A DNA stretch of 64,000 bases. Source: Kribbella sp. NBC_00382. GTDB lineage: Bacteria; Actinomycetota; Actinomycetes; Propionibacteriales; Kribbellaceae. The stretch is from NCBI RefSeq assembly GCF_036067295.1, contig NZ_CP107954.1, positions 434,001 through 498,000 on the forward strand, in the 5' to 3' direction. The position numbers were made by a program, and so were the translations under genes. This document shows, in pieces, positions 43,454 to 52,419 of this stretch (position 1 is its first letter; each line of letters begins with the position of its first letter). The notes beneath the pieces are model-generated. The model made no database searches. It saw nothing but the letters and a program-made list of their open reading frames with translations, and had not been told where the DNA came from.

Positions 43454-43502
43454 GATCCTGGTGCCGTCCGGACGGCGGGTAGGCATCCAGCGGGGAGCGA
43501 GT

Positions 43503-44504
43503 ATGACGACGATCTACGACGTCGCGCGTAGATCTGGCGTATCGCCGGCCACCGTGTCGCGGGTTCTCAGTGGCCGCCGGAACGTGGACCCGGAGCTGTC
43601 CGAGAAGGTTCGCGCGGCGGTGGCGGAGCTCGGCTACCGGCCGAATGGGGTCGCGCGGAACCTGCGCCGGGCCAGCACCAACCTGTGGGCCGTCGTCATC
43701 TCCGACATCGAGAACCCGTTCTTCACCTCGCTCGTCCGCGGGCTCGAGGACGTCGCGCAGACCGAGGGCTATCACGTCGTACTGTGCAACTCCGACGAGG
43801 ATCCGGCCAAGGAAGCGGCGTACGCCTCCGCGGTACTGACCGAGCAGATGGCCGGCGTCGTAATCTCCCCGACCTCCACCGCCGAGGGCGTCGAACTGCT
43901 CAGCGGCGCTAAGACTCCCATGGTCCTGATAGACCGTCGGGTCGAAGGCGTCGAGGCCGACACCGTTCTGGTCGACAACGAACACGGCGCCGCTGAAGGC
44001 GTGAAGCATCTGATCGACGGCGGCTACCGCCGGATCGCCTGCATCACCGGCCCGCGCCGGGTCAGTACCGCGATGGACCGCCTGGCCGGCTACCGCTCGG
44101 CCCTCCGAACCGCAGGTATCCCCTACGACAAGGACCTGGTCCGCCACGCCGACTTCCGCGAGGCGGGCGGATTCGCCGCGATGGAAACCTTGCTCGACCA
44201 GCCCGAACCCCCCGAAGCCCTCTTCGTCGCCAACAACCTAATGACCGTCGGCGCCCTCGAATGCCTGGCAAAACGAGGCCTCCGAGCCCCCGACGACATC
44301 GCCGTAGTCGGCTTCGACGACATCCCCTGGGCCGACCTGGTAGTCCCCTCCCTCACCACAGTCGCCCAACCCACCTACGAACTAGGCCGCACCGCAGGCC
44401 AACTCCTCAAAGACCGAATAGCCACCCCCGGCCGCCCACCCTCCACAGTCACCCTCCGCACAGAACTCCACATCCGAGCCACCTCAGCCCCCAAGAAATC
44501 CTGA
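43503..44504 (+). CDS. LacI-family transcription regulator
   Basis: 333 aa from ATG 43503, with GGGGAGCG upstream. The LacI helix-turn-helix (TIYDVARRSGVSPATVSRVLSG) and hinge (PNGVARNLR) precede a ribose-binding-like sensor domain (VVISDIENPFF, GFDDIPWADLVVPSLTT). Intact. Its likely former targets, the permeases and ribokinase beside it, are broken, so it may now regulate genes elsewhere. Confidence 0.93.
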   Translation: MTTIYDVARRSGVSPATVSRVLSGRRNVDPELSEKVRAAVAELGYRPNGVARNLRRASTNLWAVVISDIENPFFTSLVRGLEDVAQTEGYHVVLCNSDEDPAKEAAYASAVLTEQMAGVVISPTSTAEGVELLSGAKTPMVLIDRRVEGVEADTVLVDNEHGAAEGVKHLIDGGYRRIACITGPRRVSTAMDRLAGYRSALRTAGIPYDKDLVRHADFREAGGFAAMETLLDQPEPPEALFVANNLMTVGALECLAKRGLRAPDDIAVVGFDDIPWADLVVPSLTTVAQPTYELGRTAGQLLKDRIATPGRPPSTVTLRTELHIRATSAPKKS

Positions 44505-44527
44505 CCTCCCCTGCTATTCTCAGTTCT

Positions 44528-44624
44528 ACGAGGCCTTCGATGGCCGCGGAGAGAACGCCAGGTCTGCTGCCAGACCCTCCCGGTACCCCCGGGCTGCGGC
44601 GCTCCGGACCATCGAAGGCCTCGT
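44528..44624. repeat. Large structured inverted repeat next to the DUF3800 gene
   Basis: ACGAGGCCTTCGATGG (44528-44543) and CCATCGAAGGCCTCGT (44609-44624) are perfect 16-bp complements. The 65-base interior has its own hairpin (GGTCTG-CTGC-CAGACC, 44561-44576) and a GGTACC-containing GC stretch, so a branched fold is likely on either strand. It begins 6 bp after the DUF3800 stop and lies between two convergent genes. It could be a bidirectional terminator or a DUF3800-associated RNA. Confidence 0.75.
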
Positions 44625-44630
44625 CGCTCG

Positions 44631-45395
44631 TCAGAGCCCCTCGCCAGGCCACCACGGGTACGCCTCCATCAACCCCGGGACGGCTATCACCCGCAGCCCA
44701 TGCCCCCAGCTCTCCCCCTCGCACCTGCGGATCTGATGCCTGATCGCCAGCAAATGATGATGCTCGAACCCACCGAACTCATCCGCCTCCAACGCCGCCC
44801 GCAGCATCCCGGCGTACTGGTCAGCAGCCTGCAACCCATCCAGTTGACCCGCACCCAGGAACCTCGGCTTGCTGCACAATAGCTCCCACAGCTCTGCGTC
44901 GACCGCACCAGCACGCAGCTTCTCGAAGTACGCCAGGGTGTGCTCGTGTGGGAATCCTCGGACATGCCCGAAGGTCACCACCACGTCGCGGCGACCCCCA
45001 GGCCAGGCATTCGCCGTCAGCAAGATCCCCTCGAGGATCAACCCCGCAACGTAGTTGTAGAAGGCAACTTGATCGCCTCGCATCGGGTCACCCGCCGACA
45101 GAGCCGCCTTCTCGACGAGCACGAAGTTGACCACCACCCCTTCCACCGCCGCGAGCCGGCCGGCCACGAACTGCCTCCGGGGAAACCTTTTGACGTGCTC
45201 GGTCCAGTGCAGTGGCTTCCCCACCGGCACCGAGAGCCGCTGACGACACGCCTCAATCGCCCTGCGCAATGACGGATCATCCTCGTCGCCGATCACCACC
45301 GCGACCATCGCGAAGTACCGTGAAGCTTTCCCGGAGGTTCCGCGGTCGCCGGTCTCGTCGATGTAGGCACGAACCAGCGGCCGCTCGAAATACAT
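44631..45395 (-). CDS. DUF3800 domain protein
   Basis: 254 aa if started at ATG 45395; in-frame starts at 45413 and 45470 are possible and none has a good ribosome site. The N-terminal AYIDETGDRG is the acidic DUF3800 signature, and the later GLQAADQYAGML is its second conserved block. The fold is thought to be RNase H-like, but function is unknown. DUF3800 genes are often found in mobile or accessory regions. A large fold-back DNA element lies immediately 3' of it. Confidence 0.85.
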   Translation of the reverse strand: MYFERPLVRAYIDETGDRGTSGKASRYFAMVAVVIGDEDDPSLRRAIEACRQRLSVPVGKPLHWTEHVKRFPRRQFVAGRLAAVEGVVVNFVLVEKAALSAGDPMRGDQVAFYNYVAGLILEGILLTANAWPGGRRDVVVTFGHVRGFPHEHTLAYFEKLRAGAVDAELWELLCSKPRFLGAGQLDGLQAADQYAGMLRAALEADEFGGFEHHHLLAIRHQIRRCEGESWGHGLRVIAVPGLMEAYPWWPGEGL

Positions 45396-45487
45396 GCCGA
45401 GGACCCTACGCATCAGCCGCGCCCTGGCGAGCGCTTGAACTCGCACCTGTGGATATCTGCCCTCGATCATCCCCAGGCTGCCCCGTA

Positions 45488-46678
45488 CTACTTGCTAGTT
45501 GCTGCGTACTTGCGGCGGGGGTCGTACTTGGGGACCCAGTGGGCTAGCCAGGTGGCGCCGAGGGTGGTTAGGGCGCCGAGGGTTAGGGCGGCTGCAGCTA
45601 AGGGGGCTGTGAAGGTTATGGCGGAGATGAGGAGGGGGCCTAGGACGCTGCCGGATTCGGCGGTGAAGGTCCAGCCGGAGAGGAACTGGGCTCTCAGTGC
45701 GGGTGGGGAGGCGTCGGCGCCCAGGGTTTTGACGATGCCGGAGCCTAGGCCGTTGCCGATGGCCATCAAGGTGGCTACTGCTAGTACGCCGTACAGGGCG
45801 GTGGTCAGGGGGAGAGTGAGCATCCCTACACCTAGTAGGACGGTGGAGGGGACGGCGATCCAGACTCTGCCGAAGCGATCCATCACCAGTCCGGCGGGGT
45901 AGAAGAGCAGCATCTCGATGCCGTTGGTGATGCCGAAGACGATCGAGGTGTCGGTGGCGGAGAGGCCTACATGCTCGCCCCACAAGGGGATCAGGCTGGT
46001 GCGGGCTGCTCGTGCGACGGCGATGATGAAGACGCCGGTGCCTAGCGTCAGGAAGATGCGGCGGTTGTCCCAGAGGACCTTCTTGATCGGTTGTGATTCG
46101 GCGGGTTGCGCTTGGCCGGCCGGCTCGTGGGAGAGCAGCAGCAGTACTGCGGCGCCGAGCGAGCCGGCGATGCCGACGGCGTACGCGGCGGCGATGCCCC
46201 ACCAGTGGCCTGCCGCGGCGCCGAGGAACGGCCCGATGAACAAGCCGATCCGGCTCACTCCGCCGAGTGTCGACAACGCTCTGGCCCGCAACTCGATCGG
46301 GACCACCTCGGTGACGTAGGACTGGCGGGCGAGGCTGAACACCGCACCCGCCAGGCCCGCTCCCAGCAACGCGACACCGAGTACGGCGACACTGCCGGCC
46401 AGCCACGCCGCGAGCCACGCCATTGCACTGACGATTGCCGCTAGCAACAAAGCCCGCCGCTCACCGACCCGGACCACCAGCGCCCCGGCCGGTAACGAGC
46501 CGGCGAACTGACCGATCCCCAGTACGCCGACCAGGAACGCCGCCACCCCGACCGACCCACCCAGCTCCCGGGCGGAGAGCGCGACGATCGGCAGCACAGC
46601 GCCCTGGCCGACCGCGTTCAGCACGGTCGGCCCGAATGCCGGCACCGCCACCCGCCACAGACTGAACCGCTCGCTCAC
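45488..46678 (-). CDS. MFS transporter
   Basis: 396 aa with about 12 helices. The loop after helix 2 is LVVRVGERRALL and the central loop has SHEPAGQAQPAESQPIKK. Late motif AGLVMDRFGRVW resembles the second-half A motif of drug exporters. It lies 62 bp downstream of a TipA-type MerR regulator on the same strand, with an inverted repeat between. Probably antibiotic or multidrug efflux. Confidence 0.88.
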   Translation of the reverse strand: MSERFSLWRVAVPAFGPTVLNAVGQGAVLPIVALSARELGGSVGVAAFLVGVLGIGQFAGSLPAGALVVRVGERRALLLAAIVSAMAWLAAWLAGSVAVLGVALLGAGLAGAVFSLARQSYVTEVVPIELRARALSTLGGVSRIGLFIGPFLGAAAGHWWGIAAAYAVGIAGSLGAAVLLLLSHEPAGQAQPAESQPIKKVLWDNRRIFLTLGTGVFIIAVARAARTSLIPLWGEHVGLSATDTSIVFGITNGIEMLLFYPAGLVMDRFGRVWIAVPSTVLLGVGMLTLPLTTALYGVLAVATLMAIGNGLGSGIVKTLGADASPPALRAQFLSGWTFTAESGSVLGPLLISAITFTAPLAAAALTLGALTTLGATWLAHWVPKYDPRRKYAATSK

Positions 46679-46701
46679 CGCGCCAGGCCCTTCAACTCGT
46701 T

Positions 46702-46735
46702 TATCTCGACATCAAGATACACGACTTGAAGATAA
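46702..46735. promoter_or_regulatory. Inverted repeat in the MFS promoter region
   Basis: TATCTCGA (46702-46709) and TCAAGATA (46712-46719) form a near-perfect dyad with one mismatch; an extra AGATAA half-site is at 46730-46735. It occupies the gap between the MerR-type gene and the exporter start. Confidence 0.5.
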
Positions 46736-46740
46736 CCCGG

Positions 46741-47529
46741 TCAACCTTTTGACTCGGACAGTTTCGTCTCCGCGTAGATCGTCATCGCGTCCCGCAGGTA
46801 CTCCACGACGCTGTCGTCACCGCCGCCGATGGTCTGCCGGAAGCGCTCGTCGTCGACGTACATCTGACCGAGGGCCTTGTAGGCCTCGTGGTTCGGGGTC
46901 CAGAAGAGGCTGGTTACTTCGTAGTGGAGCTGGATCAGTTCTTGGACTGTTGGGTCGCGCACGTCTTTTCCTTGGGCCTTCAGGGCTGCGATTTCTCGGT
47001 GGACGCGTTGCTGGCCGGTGCGGGCGAGGTCGGCGTCTTGTTCGGTCCAGTTGCGCATACGTTCGTAGCTGGCGTCGACCTGGTCGTCGCCCCAGCGTTC
47101 GCGGGCCTCGGCCTCGTAGGGGTTGTGTTCGAAGCCCTCGAAGACCTGGTCGGGGTTCATCTCTTCTCCTTCGCGGAGGTTGGTGATGGTGGCGTCGACG
47201 GTGCGGATCAGTTGGGCCAGGCGCAGTTGCTCGCGTTGGAGCCATTGCTTGTGGCGGCCTAGTACTTCGATCGTGCTCGCGCTGCTCTGGCGTTCGAGGA
47301 CCTCGGCGACCACGTCCAGGCTGAGGCCGAGGTCTCGTAGCAGGAGGATCTGCTGCAAGCGGAGCAGCTGTTCCTGCTCGTAGTACCGGCGGCCGTTCGG
47401 CGCGGTGCGGGCCGGGATCAGCAAGCCGATCGCGTGGTAGTGCCGCAGCGTCCGCGAGGTGACACCCGATTCGCGCGCCACCTCGGCGATCGACCAGGCC
47501 ACGTCGCTACACCGTCCCTCCACCATCAT
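46741..47529 (-). CDS. MerR-family regulator with TipAS antibiotic-binding domain
   Basis: 262 aa from ATG 47529, with GGAAGG 9 nt upstream; the frame to 47643 reads through the promoter. The MerR helix-turn-helix (SIAEVARESGVTSRTLRHYHAIGLL, shown in parts: AEVARESGVTSRTLRHYH) is followed by a coiled coil and a TipAS domain (FEGFEHNPYEAEARERWG). TipA-type proteins bind thiopeptide-like drugs covalently and activate efflux genes. The MFS gene downstream is the likely target. Confidence 0.9.
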   Translation of the reverse strand: MMVEGRCSDVAWSIAEVARESGVTSRTLRHYHAIGLLIPARTAPNGRRYYEQEQLLRLQQILLLRDLGLSLDVVAEVLERQSSASTIEVLGRHKQWLQREQLRLAQLIRTVDATITNLREGEEMNPDQVFEGFEHNPYEAEARERWGDDQVDASYERMRNWTEQDADLARTGQQRVHREIAALKAQGKDVRDPTVQELIQLHYEVTSLFWTPNHEAYKALGQMYVDDERFRQTIGGGDDSVVEYLRDAMTIYAETKLSESKG

Positions 47530-47593
47530 GCGGCCGGTCCTTCCGGCCACGAAGACGACGCTAGGTGCTACCGCTACGTCAACTTCAAGCCTA

Positions 47594-48475
47594 TTAATGC
47601 GGCGGCGGAGGCGGAGTGTTGCCGGCTCGGATCCACTCGACACAGGCCCGCGCCGACTCCTCAGCCGGCCGCACCACGAGGCCCGCCGCGAGTGCCTTGC
47701 GGTTGTCGAGCTGGAAAAGGCCGTCGTGGGTCAAGTGAAAGCGGTCCTCAGACGGATCCCAATCAACCGGCAGACTCCCCGGTACTACGGAACGCCACGC
47801 CTCAGCCAACGCGCTCATCGTCGTCGACTCACTCACAGCGTTGAACGCCCCGCCCCGACCGTCAACGCTCAAGCGCACCAGGAACGCGGCCAAGTCGCGT
47901 GCGTCGAGGTACTGAATCGGCTGCTCGGGCCGAGCCGCACACTCAAGCGCCTTCCCCGTAGCCAACGCCTCACCCCAATTGCCGAAGTCAGGGTTGTACG
48001 GCCCGACCACGAAGCCCGATCGCACCGCCGACATCCGCTCCCCGAACGCCACGGCCAGCAGGCCCTCAGCCTTCGCCTTCGACACCTCGTAGATGTCCAT
48101 CGAGAACTCATCCTCAACCGCCCCCGACGGCCAAGGCTGCAGTGCGGCGTCCTCGGTCATCCCCGGCGTCGTCCTGCTCGCGTAGACCCCGATGGTCGAC
48201 ATGAAGGTGTAGTGGCCGACACGACCACTCAGCACCTCGATGCTCCGGCGGAGGTCATGCACCAGGAACCCGGACATGTCGATCACCGCATCCCACTCCC
48301 CCGTCGCCAGCGCGACCGGATCGGACCGCTTGCCGACGAGCTTCTCGACAGAAGGAAAGAGACCCGGATTGGTCAGCCTACGATTGAACAGCGTCACCTG
48401 ATGGCCGTCCGCCAGCGCCACCTCGACCACATGCCGCCCGAGGTTCTTCGTCCCACCGAGCACCAGCAGCTTCAT
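47594..48475 (-). CDS. NAD-dependent epimerase/dehydratase family protein
   Basis: 293 aa. The Rossmann motif is MKLLVLGGTKNLGRHVVEVAL, a GGTxxxG variant of the extended-SDR fingerprint. YxxxK appears as YEVSKAKAEG. The family is similar to plant CSP41-like and putative reductases of the same type. Substrate unknown. The next gene upstream, a phosphotransferase-like gene, ends 4 bp inside its start. Confidence 0.85.
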   Translation of the reverse strand: MKLLVLGGTKNLGRHVVEVALADGHQVTLFNRRLTNPGLFPSVEKLVGKRSDPVALATGEWDAVIDMSGFLVHDLRRSIEVLSGRVGHYTFMSTIGVYASRTTPGMTEDAALQPWPSGAVEDEFSMDIYEVSKAKAEGLLAVAFGERMSAVRSGFVVGPYNPDFGNWGEALATGKALECAARPEQPIQYLDARDLAAFLVRLSVDGRGGAFNAVSESTTMSALAEAWRSVVPGSLPVDWDPSEDRFHLTHDGLFQLDNRKALAAGLVVRPAEESARACVEWIRAGNTPPPPPH

Positions 48476-49332
48476 CGCAGATCCTTCGTGACGTCATCAA
48501 GCTCGGCCAGCAACGGTTCGATCCACTCACTGGAGGACGGCACCGTCCGCACGCCTTCCTCGACGACCCAGGTGAGCGCGCGGAGGATGAAGGCGATCCC
48601 TCCCGCCGTCAGCTGCCGCTGGACGAGCGACGGATCGGTGCCCGCAGCATCGATGTAGCGAGCAACGATCGGTTCAGCTTGGTGGCCGACGGCAACGGCG
48701 TCGCGAACCAGCGTGTAGAGATCACTCAGATGCGGCGCGACATAGGCGAGCGGCCAGTCCACGATCGTCCACCGGGTGCCGTCGGTGACCAGGTTCTTCG
48801 GAACATAGTCGCCGTGGACAACGCGGGCCGGTGTTGCCTCATGCAACTGGTCGAGCGCGGCGACGCCCAGGGAAAACAGGCGCTCGGCAAGCTCAGGGCC
48901 GACCGGGCTTCGGCGTACCAGCTCAACCAGCTGCCGCGAGGTGAACTCGCTCGCAACATCGACCGGCTTGGATCGCACCTCGGCCAGCAGCTCAGCCGCA
49001 GCCAGGAAGCCCGACGCAGAGGGCTCCTGCTCCAGATTCACCCGCCCGACGTCGGCCAGGACGAGTAGTACCGCGTCAGAGGTCTCCGCGCTGTGGATCA
49101 ATCGAGGCGCGGGCAACTGGAGCGGTACGACGAACCGCCGGTACGCCGCACCCTCGCTCGTCTGTGCGTCGCTCCCCCGCTTGACGATCACACTGCGCAG
49201 TCCGTACGACAGCCGCCACACCTCCGACGAACCCCACTCGCGCAGCACCTCGCCCTTGAGCTCACCGACCGCCGGCGCTTGCGTCGCAGCAACAACAGGT
49301 CCGGCGATCAGGTCCAGCCAAGCGGGCAGCAT
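48472..49332 (-). CDS. Aminoglycoside phosphotransferase (APH)-fold kinase
   Basis: 286 aa. It has the kinase-like motifs VVHGDYVPKNLV (catalytic Asp) and TIVDWPLA (Mg-binding DxD-like). The N-lobe contains RSVIVKRGS. The family includes antibiotic kinases and small-metabolite kinases such as those for choline or fructosamine. Context with an epimerase gene suggests sugar or small-molecule metabolism rather than resistance. Substrate unknown. Confidence 0.82.
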   Translation of the reverse strand: MLPAWLDLIAGPVVAATQAPAVGELKGEVLREWGSSEVWRLSYGLRSVIVKRGSDAQTSEGAAYRRFVVPLQLPAPRLIHSAETSDAVLLVLADVGRVNLEQEPSASGFLAAAELLAEVRSKPVDVASEFTSRQLVELVRRSPVGPELAERLFSLGVAALDQLHEATPARVVHGDYVPKNLVTDGTRWTIVDWPLAYVAPHLSDLYTLVRDAVAVGHQAEPIVARYIDAAGTDPSLVQRQLTAGGIAFILRALTWVVEEGVRTVPSSSEWIEPLLAELDDVTKDLR

Positions 49333-49374
49333 CCAGCCATCCTGACAAGCCGAGCTGCACCTTCCAAACGAGTT

Positions 49375-50211
49375 TCAGCTAATCGCCGCAAGCATCCGGT
49401 CCACGATCCGGCGGGCAACCCGCTCAGGATCCAGATCCGTCACGATCCGGTGCGGACCACCTTCCTCGACGGTGAAGCGCGTCAGCCCGTCCTCCTCCAC
49501 CACGATCCGCCCGGTGGCGAACGAGAACAACTCCGGCTCCACCATCATCACCACAGCCGCCGGATCGTGCGGCACATTGAAGTCCTGCTGCCGATAAGCC
49601 CAGTACTGCCGAATCTCACCGCCAAGCAACTCCCCCAAAGCCCCCGCGCCCTCCAGCTCAGCCACCATCCCCGCATCGAGCCGCAACCGCGTCGTCTGCT
49701 CGAGCCCGATCACCGTCGCCGGTACGCCGGACCCGAACACCACCGCAGCAGCCGCCACATCGCACTTGATGTTGTGCTCCACCTTCCCCGCCGTGAAGTC
49801 ACCACCCATCAAGAAGAGCTGCCCGATCCCGTGCCCAGCCACCTCGACCGCCGCAGCCACATTGGTCAACGGCCCGATCGCCAGCACCGTCGAGGACCCG
49901 GCCAGCAACGCGATCGGATCGCCGCCATCGACCTCCTCCTGCTCGAGATCAGGCATCAGCCCGCCCTCATGCCCGGCCCAGAAGACTTCCCGCCCGGACC
50001 GAGGCTCGCCACGCCCAGGCACGACCGGACCAAGGTCAAGGCCGGCGACGCGGGCGAGCCTGGCGACCATACGGGCTCGCAGCAGCACATCGCCGTACAC
50101 GGTCGTCACCCCGGCGAGGGCGAGTTCCGGTGAGCCGAGGATGGCGGTGAGCGCCAGGACGTCGTCGACATCGGTGCCGATGTCGGTGTCCAGGACGAGC
50201 GAGGTCGGCAC
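49375..50211 (-). CDS. Inosine/uridine-preferring nucleoside hydrolase
   Basis: 278 aa from GTG 50211, with AAGGA 6-10 nt upstream; the much longer frame to 50700 overlaps the divergent dapD gene and is a shadow. The N-terminal calcium-binding motif is [14 protein letters not shown], the nucleoside hydrolase signature; [17 protein letters not shown] carries further active-site residues. It hydrolyses nucleosides to base and ribose for salvage. It diverges from dapD. Confidence 0.88.
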   Translation of the reverse strand: MPTSLVLDTDIGTDVDDVLALTAILGSPELALAGVTTVYGDVLLRARMVARLARVAGLDLGPVVPGRGEPRSGREVFWAGHEGGLMPDLEQEEVDGGDPIALLAGSSTVLAIGPLTNVAAAVEVAGHGIGQLFLMGGDFTAGKVEHNIKCDVAAAAVVFGSGVPATVIGLEQTTRLRLDAGMVAELEGAGALGELLGGEIRQYWAYRQQDFNVPHDPAAVVMMVEPELFSFATGRIVVEEDGLTRFTVEEGGPHRIVTDLDPERVARRIVDRMLAAIS

Positions 50212-50301
50212 GGGGGATCCTTCCGAAGTCGGAGACAGCAGGCTATCGACTGGCAAGACCGGTGGTCGGCCGCTGACCGGGCGTCTGGCAGGCTTTGGGG
50301 T

Positions 50302-51240
50302 ATGACTGAGAACGCCACTCGCGCCTGGGGCTTCGGCCTCGCCACCGTCACCGCCTCGGGCAGTGTGCTCGATGTCTGGTACCCGGCCCCCGAACTGGGC
50401 GAGGCGCCCGAGGGTGCGAAGGCGCCGGCCGAGCTGATCGCTGCCGAGGGCAACGACGATCTCCGCCAGGTACGCCGTACTGTCGTGAAGGCCGCGATCG
50501 CGCTCGACGAGGCCCCCGCCGACGTCGCCGACGCGTACCTGCGGCTGCACCTGCTCTCGCACCGGCTGGTCCGTCCGCACGGCCTGAACCTGGACGGCAT
50601 TTTCGCCGCCCTGCCGAACAACGCCTGGACCTCGCACGGCCCGGTCCCGGTCGAGGAGATCGAGCACGTACGGCTGCGGGCCCGTGCCGCCGGGATGCAC
50701 CTGTCAGTGACGAGTGTGGACAAGTTCCCGCGGATGACGGACTACGTCGTACCGTCCGGGGTGCGGATCGGCGACGCGGACCGGGTCCGGCTCGGCGCGC
50801 ACCTGGCGTCCGGGACGACGGTCATGCACGAGGGCTTCGTGAACTTCAACGCCGGCACGCTCGGTACCTCGATGGTCGAGGGCCGGATCGTGGCGGGTGT
50901 CGTGGTCGACGACGGCAGCGACATCGGCGCCGGCGCGTCGATCATGGGCACCCTGTCGGGCGGCGGCAAGTCCGTCATCTCGATCGGCAAGCGCTGCCTG
51001 CTCGGCGCCAACGGTGGTACCGGGATCTCGCTGGGCGACGACTGCGTGGTCGAGGCGGGCCTCTACGTGACCGCCGGTACGAAGGTCACGCTCCCCGACG
51101 GCACCGTGGTGAAGGCACGCGAACTGTCCGGTCAGCCCGGACTGCTCTACCTGCGCAACTCCGTCACCGGCGCGGTCGAGGCACGGCCCCGCAAGGGCGA
51201 GGGCATCACGCTGAACGAAGCCCTGCACGCCAACGCGTGA
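50302..51240 (+). CDS. dapD: Tetrahydrodipicolinate N-succinyltransferase (actinobacterial type)
   Basis: 312 aa. A left-handed beta-helix region (about 150-260) includes [20 protein letters not shown] and [19 protein letters not shown], typical of DapD of the mycobacterial type. It transfers succinyl from succinyl-CoA in diaminopimelate/lysine biosynthesis; dapE, a later step, is at 38192. It diverges from the nucleoside hydrolase. Confidence 0.93.
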   Translation: MTENATRAWGFGLATVTASGSVLDVWYPAPELGEAPEGAKAPAELIAAEGNDDLRQVRRTVVKAAIALDEAPADVADAYLRLHLLSHRLVRPHGLNLDGIFAALPNNAWTSHGPVPVEEIEHVRLRARAAGMHLSVTSVDKFPRMTDYVVPSGVRIGDADRVRLGAHLASGTTVMHEGFVNFNAGTLGTSMVEGRIVAGVVVDDGSDIGAGASIMGTLSGGGKSVISIGKRCLLGANGGTGISLGDDCVVEAGLYVTAGTKVTLPDGTVVKARELSGQPGLLYLRNSVTGAVEARPRKGEGITLNEALHANA

Positions 51241-51334
51241 CGAATCACGCCAACCAACACGAGGGGCAACACGTCATACAGAGCGTGACCTATCTCCCGG
51301 AACCAGTTCACCGCTGTCGGACGTTGGGACCGGT

Positions 51335-52312
51335 ATGCCGATGAACCGGGGCGCCTTGGTCGCAGTGGGAGCAGTGGGTGCCTTCGCCGTCGCTGTCGGT
51401 GTGGGGATCCACTGGGTCAGCGGTAAGGACTTCGGCCCGCTGCTGCCGCCACGCGAGCAGTGCGAGGCAACAGTCAGTACCGGGTCCGTAGTACTGGATC
51501 TGGAGCAGGCGGAGTCGGCGGCGATCATCGTGGGCGTCGCCGTACGCCGTGGGCTGCCGCCGCGGGCTGCGACGGTTGCCCTGGCTACGGCGTACCAGGA
51601 GTCCGGACTGCGGAACCTGGCTCACGGGGACCGGGACTCGCTCGGGTTGTTCCAGCAGCGGCCGTCGCAGGGGTGGGGGACGGTCAAGCAGGTGCAGGAC
51701 CCGCACTACGCGGCCGGCAAGTTCTACGACGCCCTGGTGAAGGTGCCGAACTACCAGAAGCTCGCAGTGACGGTCGCTGCCGACCGGGTGCAGCGCAGCG
51801 CCTTCCCGAACGCCTATGCGGACCATGAGGCGGATGCACGGATCCTGGCGTCCGCGCTGACCGGGCAGTCGAAGGCCGCGCTCGCCTGCACGGTCAACAC
51901 CGAGTCGATGCCGGCCGAGACGATGGGCAAGAACGGCCTGACGCCCCGCGCCGAGAAGGTCCGCAAGGACCTGGTCACGACCTTCGGCAAGCTCCCCACC
52001 GGCGGCTACGAGCCAGGTGGCGTGACGACCGGCCACATGGAGGGCTCGGCGCACTACGAGGGCCGGGCCGTCGACATCTTCGTGAAGCCCATCTCGGCGG
52101 CCAACACGGTCAAGGGCTGGGCGATGGCGCAGTACCTGGTCTCCCGTGCCGACCACCTGGGCATCCGCACGGTCATCTTCAGCGACAAGATCTGGACCGC
52201 AGGCGGCAAGTCCGACGACGGCTGGCGCGACTACACCGCCCCCGACCGCCCCGGCAACAAAGACACCCTCCGCCACCTGGACCACGTCCACGTGGACGTC
52301 ATCGACCAGTAG
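51335..52312 (+). CDS. Secreted protein: lysozyme-like domain plus M15-like C-terminal domain
   Basis: 325 aa from ATG 51335 (or 51341). An N-terminal anchor or signal helix (RGALVAVGAVGAFAVAVGVG) is followed by a lysozyme-like segment with ATAYQESGLRNLAHGDRDSLGLFQQRP, cut here as YQESGL and DSLGLFQQRPSQGWGT, which carries the muramidase-like Glu. The C-terminal half has SAHYEGRAVDIF and DHVHVDV, spaced like the zinc ligands of M15-type carboxypeptidases. Such a protein could cut both glycan and peptide in peptidoglycan. Activity of either part is inferred. Confidence 0.7.
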   Translation: MPMNRGALVAVGAVGAFAVAVGVGIHWVSGKDFGPLLPPREQCEATVSTGSVVLDLEQAESAAIIVGVAVRRGLPPRAATVALATAYQESGLRNLAHGDRDSLGLFQQRPSQGWGTVKQVQDPHYAAGKFYDALVKVPNYQKLAVTVAADRVQRSAFPNAYADHEADARILASALTGQSKAALACTVNTESMPAETMGKNGLTPRAEKVRKDLVTTFGKLPTGGYEPGGVTTGHMEGSAHYEGRAVDIFVKPISAANTVKGWAMAQYLVSRADHLGIRTVIFSDKIWTAGGKSDDGWRDYTAPDRPGNKDTLRHLDHVHVDVIDQ

Positions 52313-52317
52313 TTGCG

Positions 52318-52387
52318 ACCTTGAACACCAAAGGGCGACCTCGGACAGGAAATAACGTGTCCGAGGTCGCCGCTAGGTGTTCAAGGT
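52318..52387. terminator. 70-nt hairpin between convergent genes
   Basis: ACCTTGAACACC (52318-52329) pairs with GGTGTTCAAGGT (52376-52387), and inside it GGCGACCTCGGACA (52334-52347) pairs with TGTCCGAGGTCGCC (52358-52371). That is 26 perfect base pairs with one 4x4 internal loop and a 10-base loop. A second small hairpin GCTGAC-TTCTG-GTCAGC follows at 52388-52404. It separates the secreted protein gene from fdxC. Confidence 0.8.
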
Positions 52388-52419
52388 GCTGACTTCTGGT
52401 CAGCTGGGGCGGGCGAGTT

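Noticed and set aside
44631..45470. DUF3800 gene as a transposase or insertion sequence
   Set aside because: No terminal inverted repeats or target duplications bound it, and the adjacent inverted repeat lies wholly on one side.
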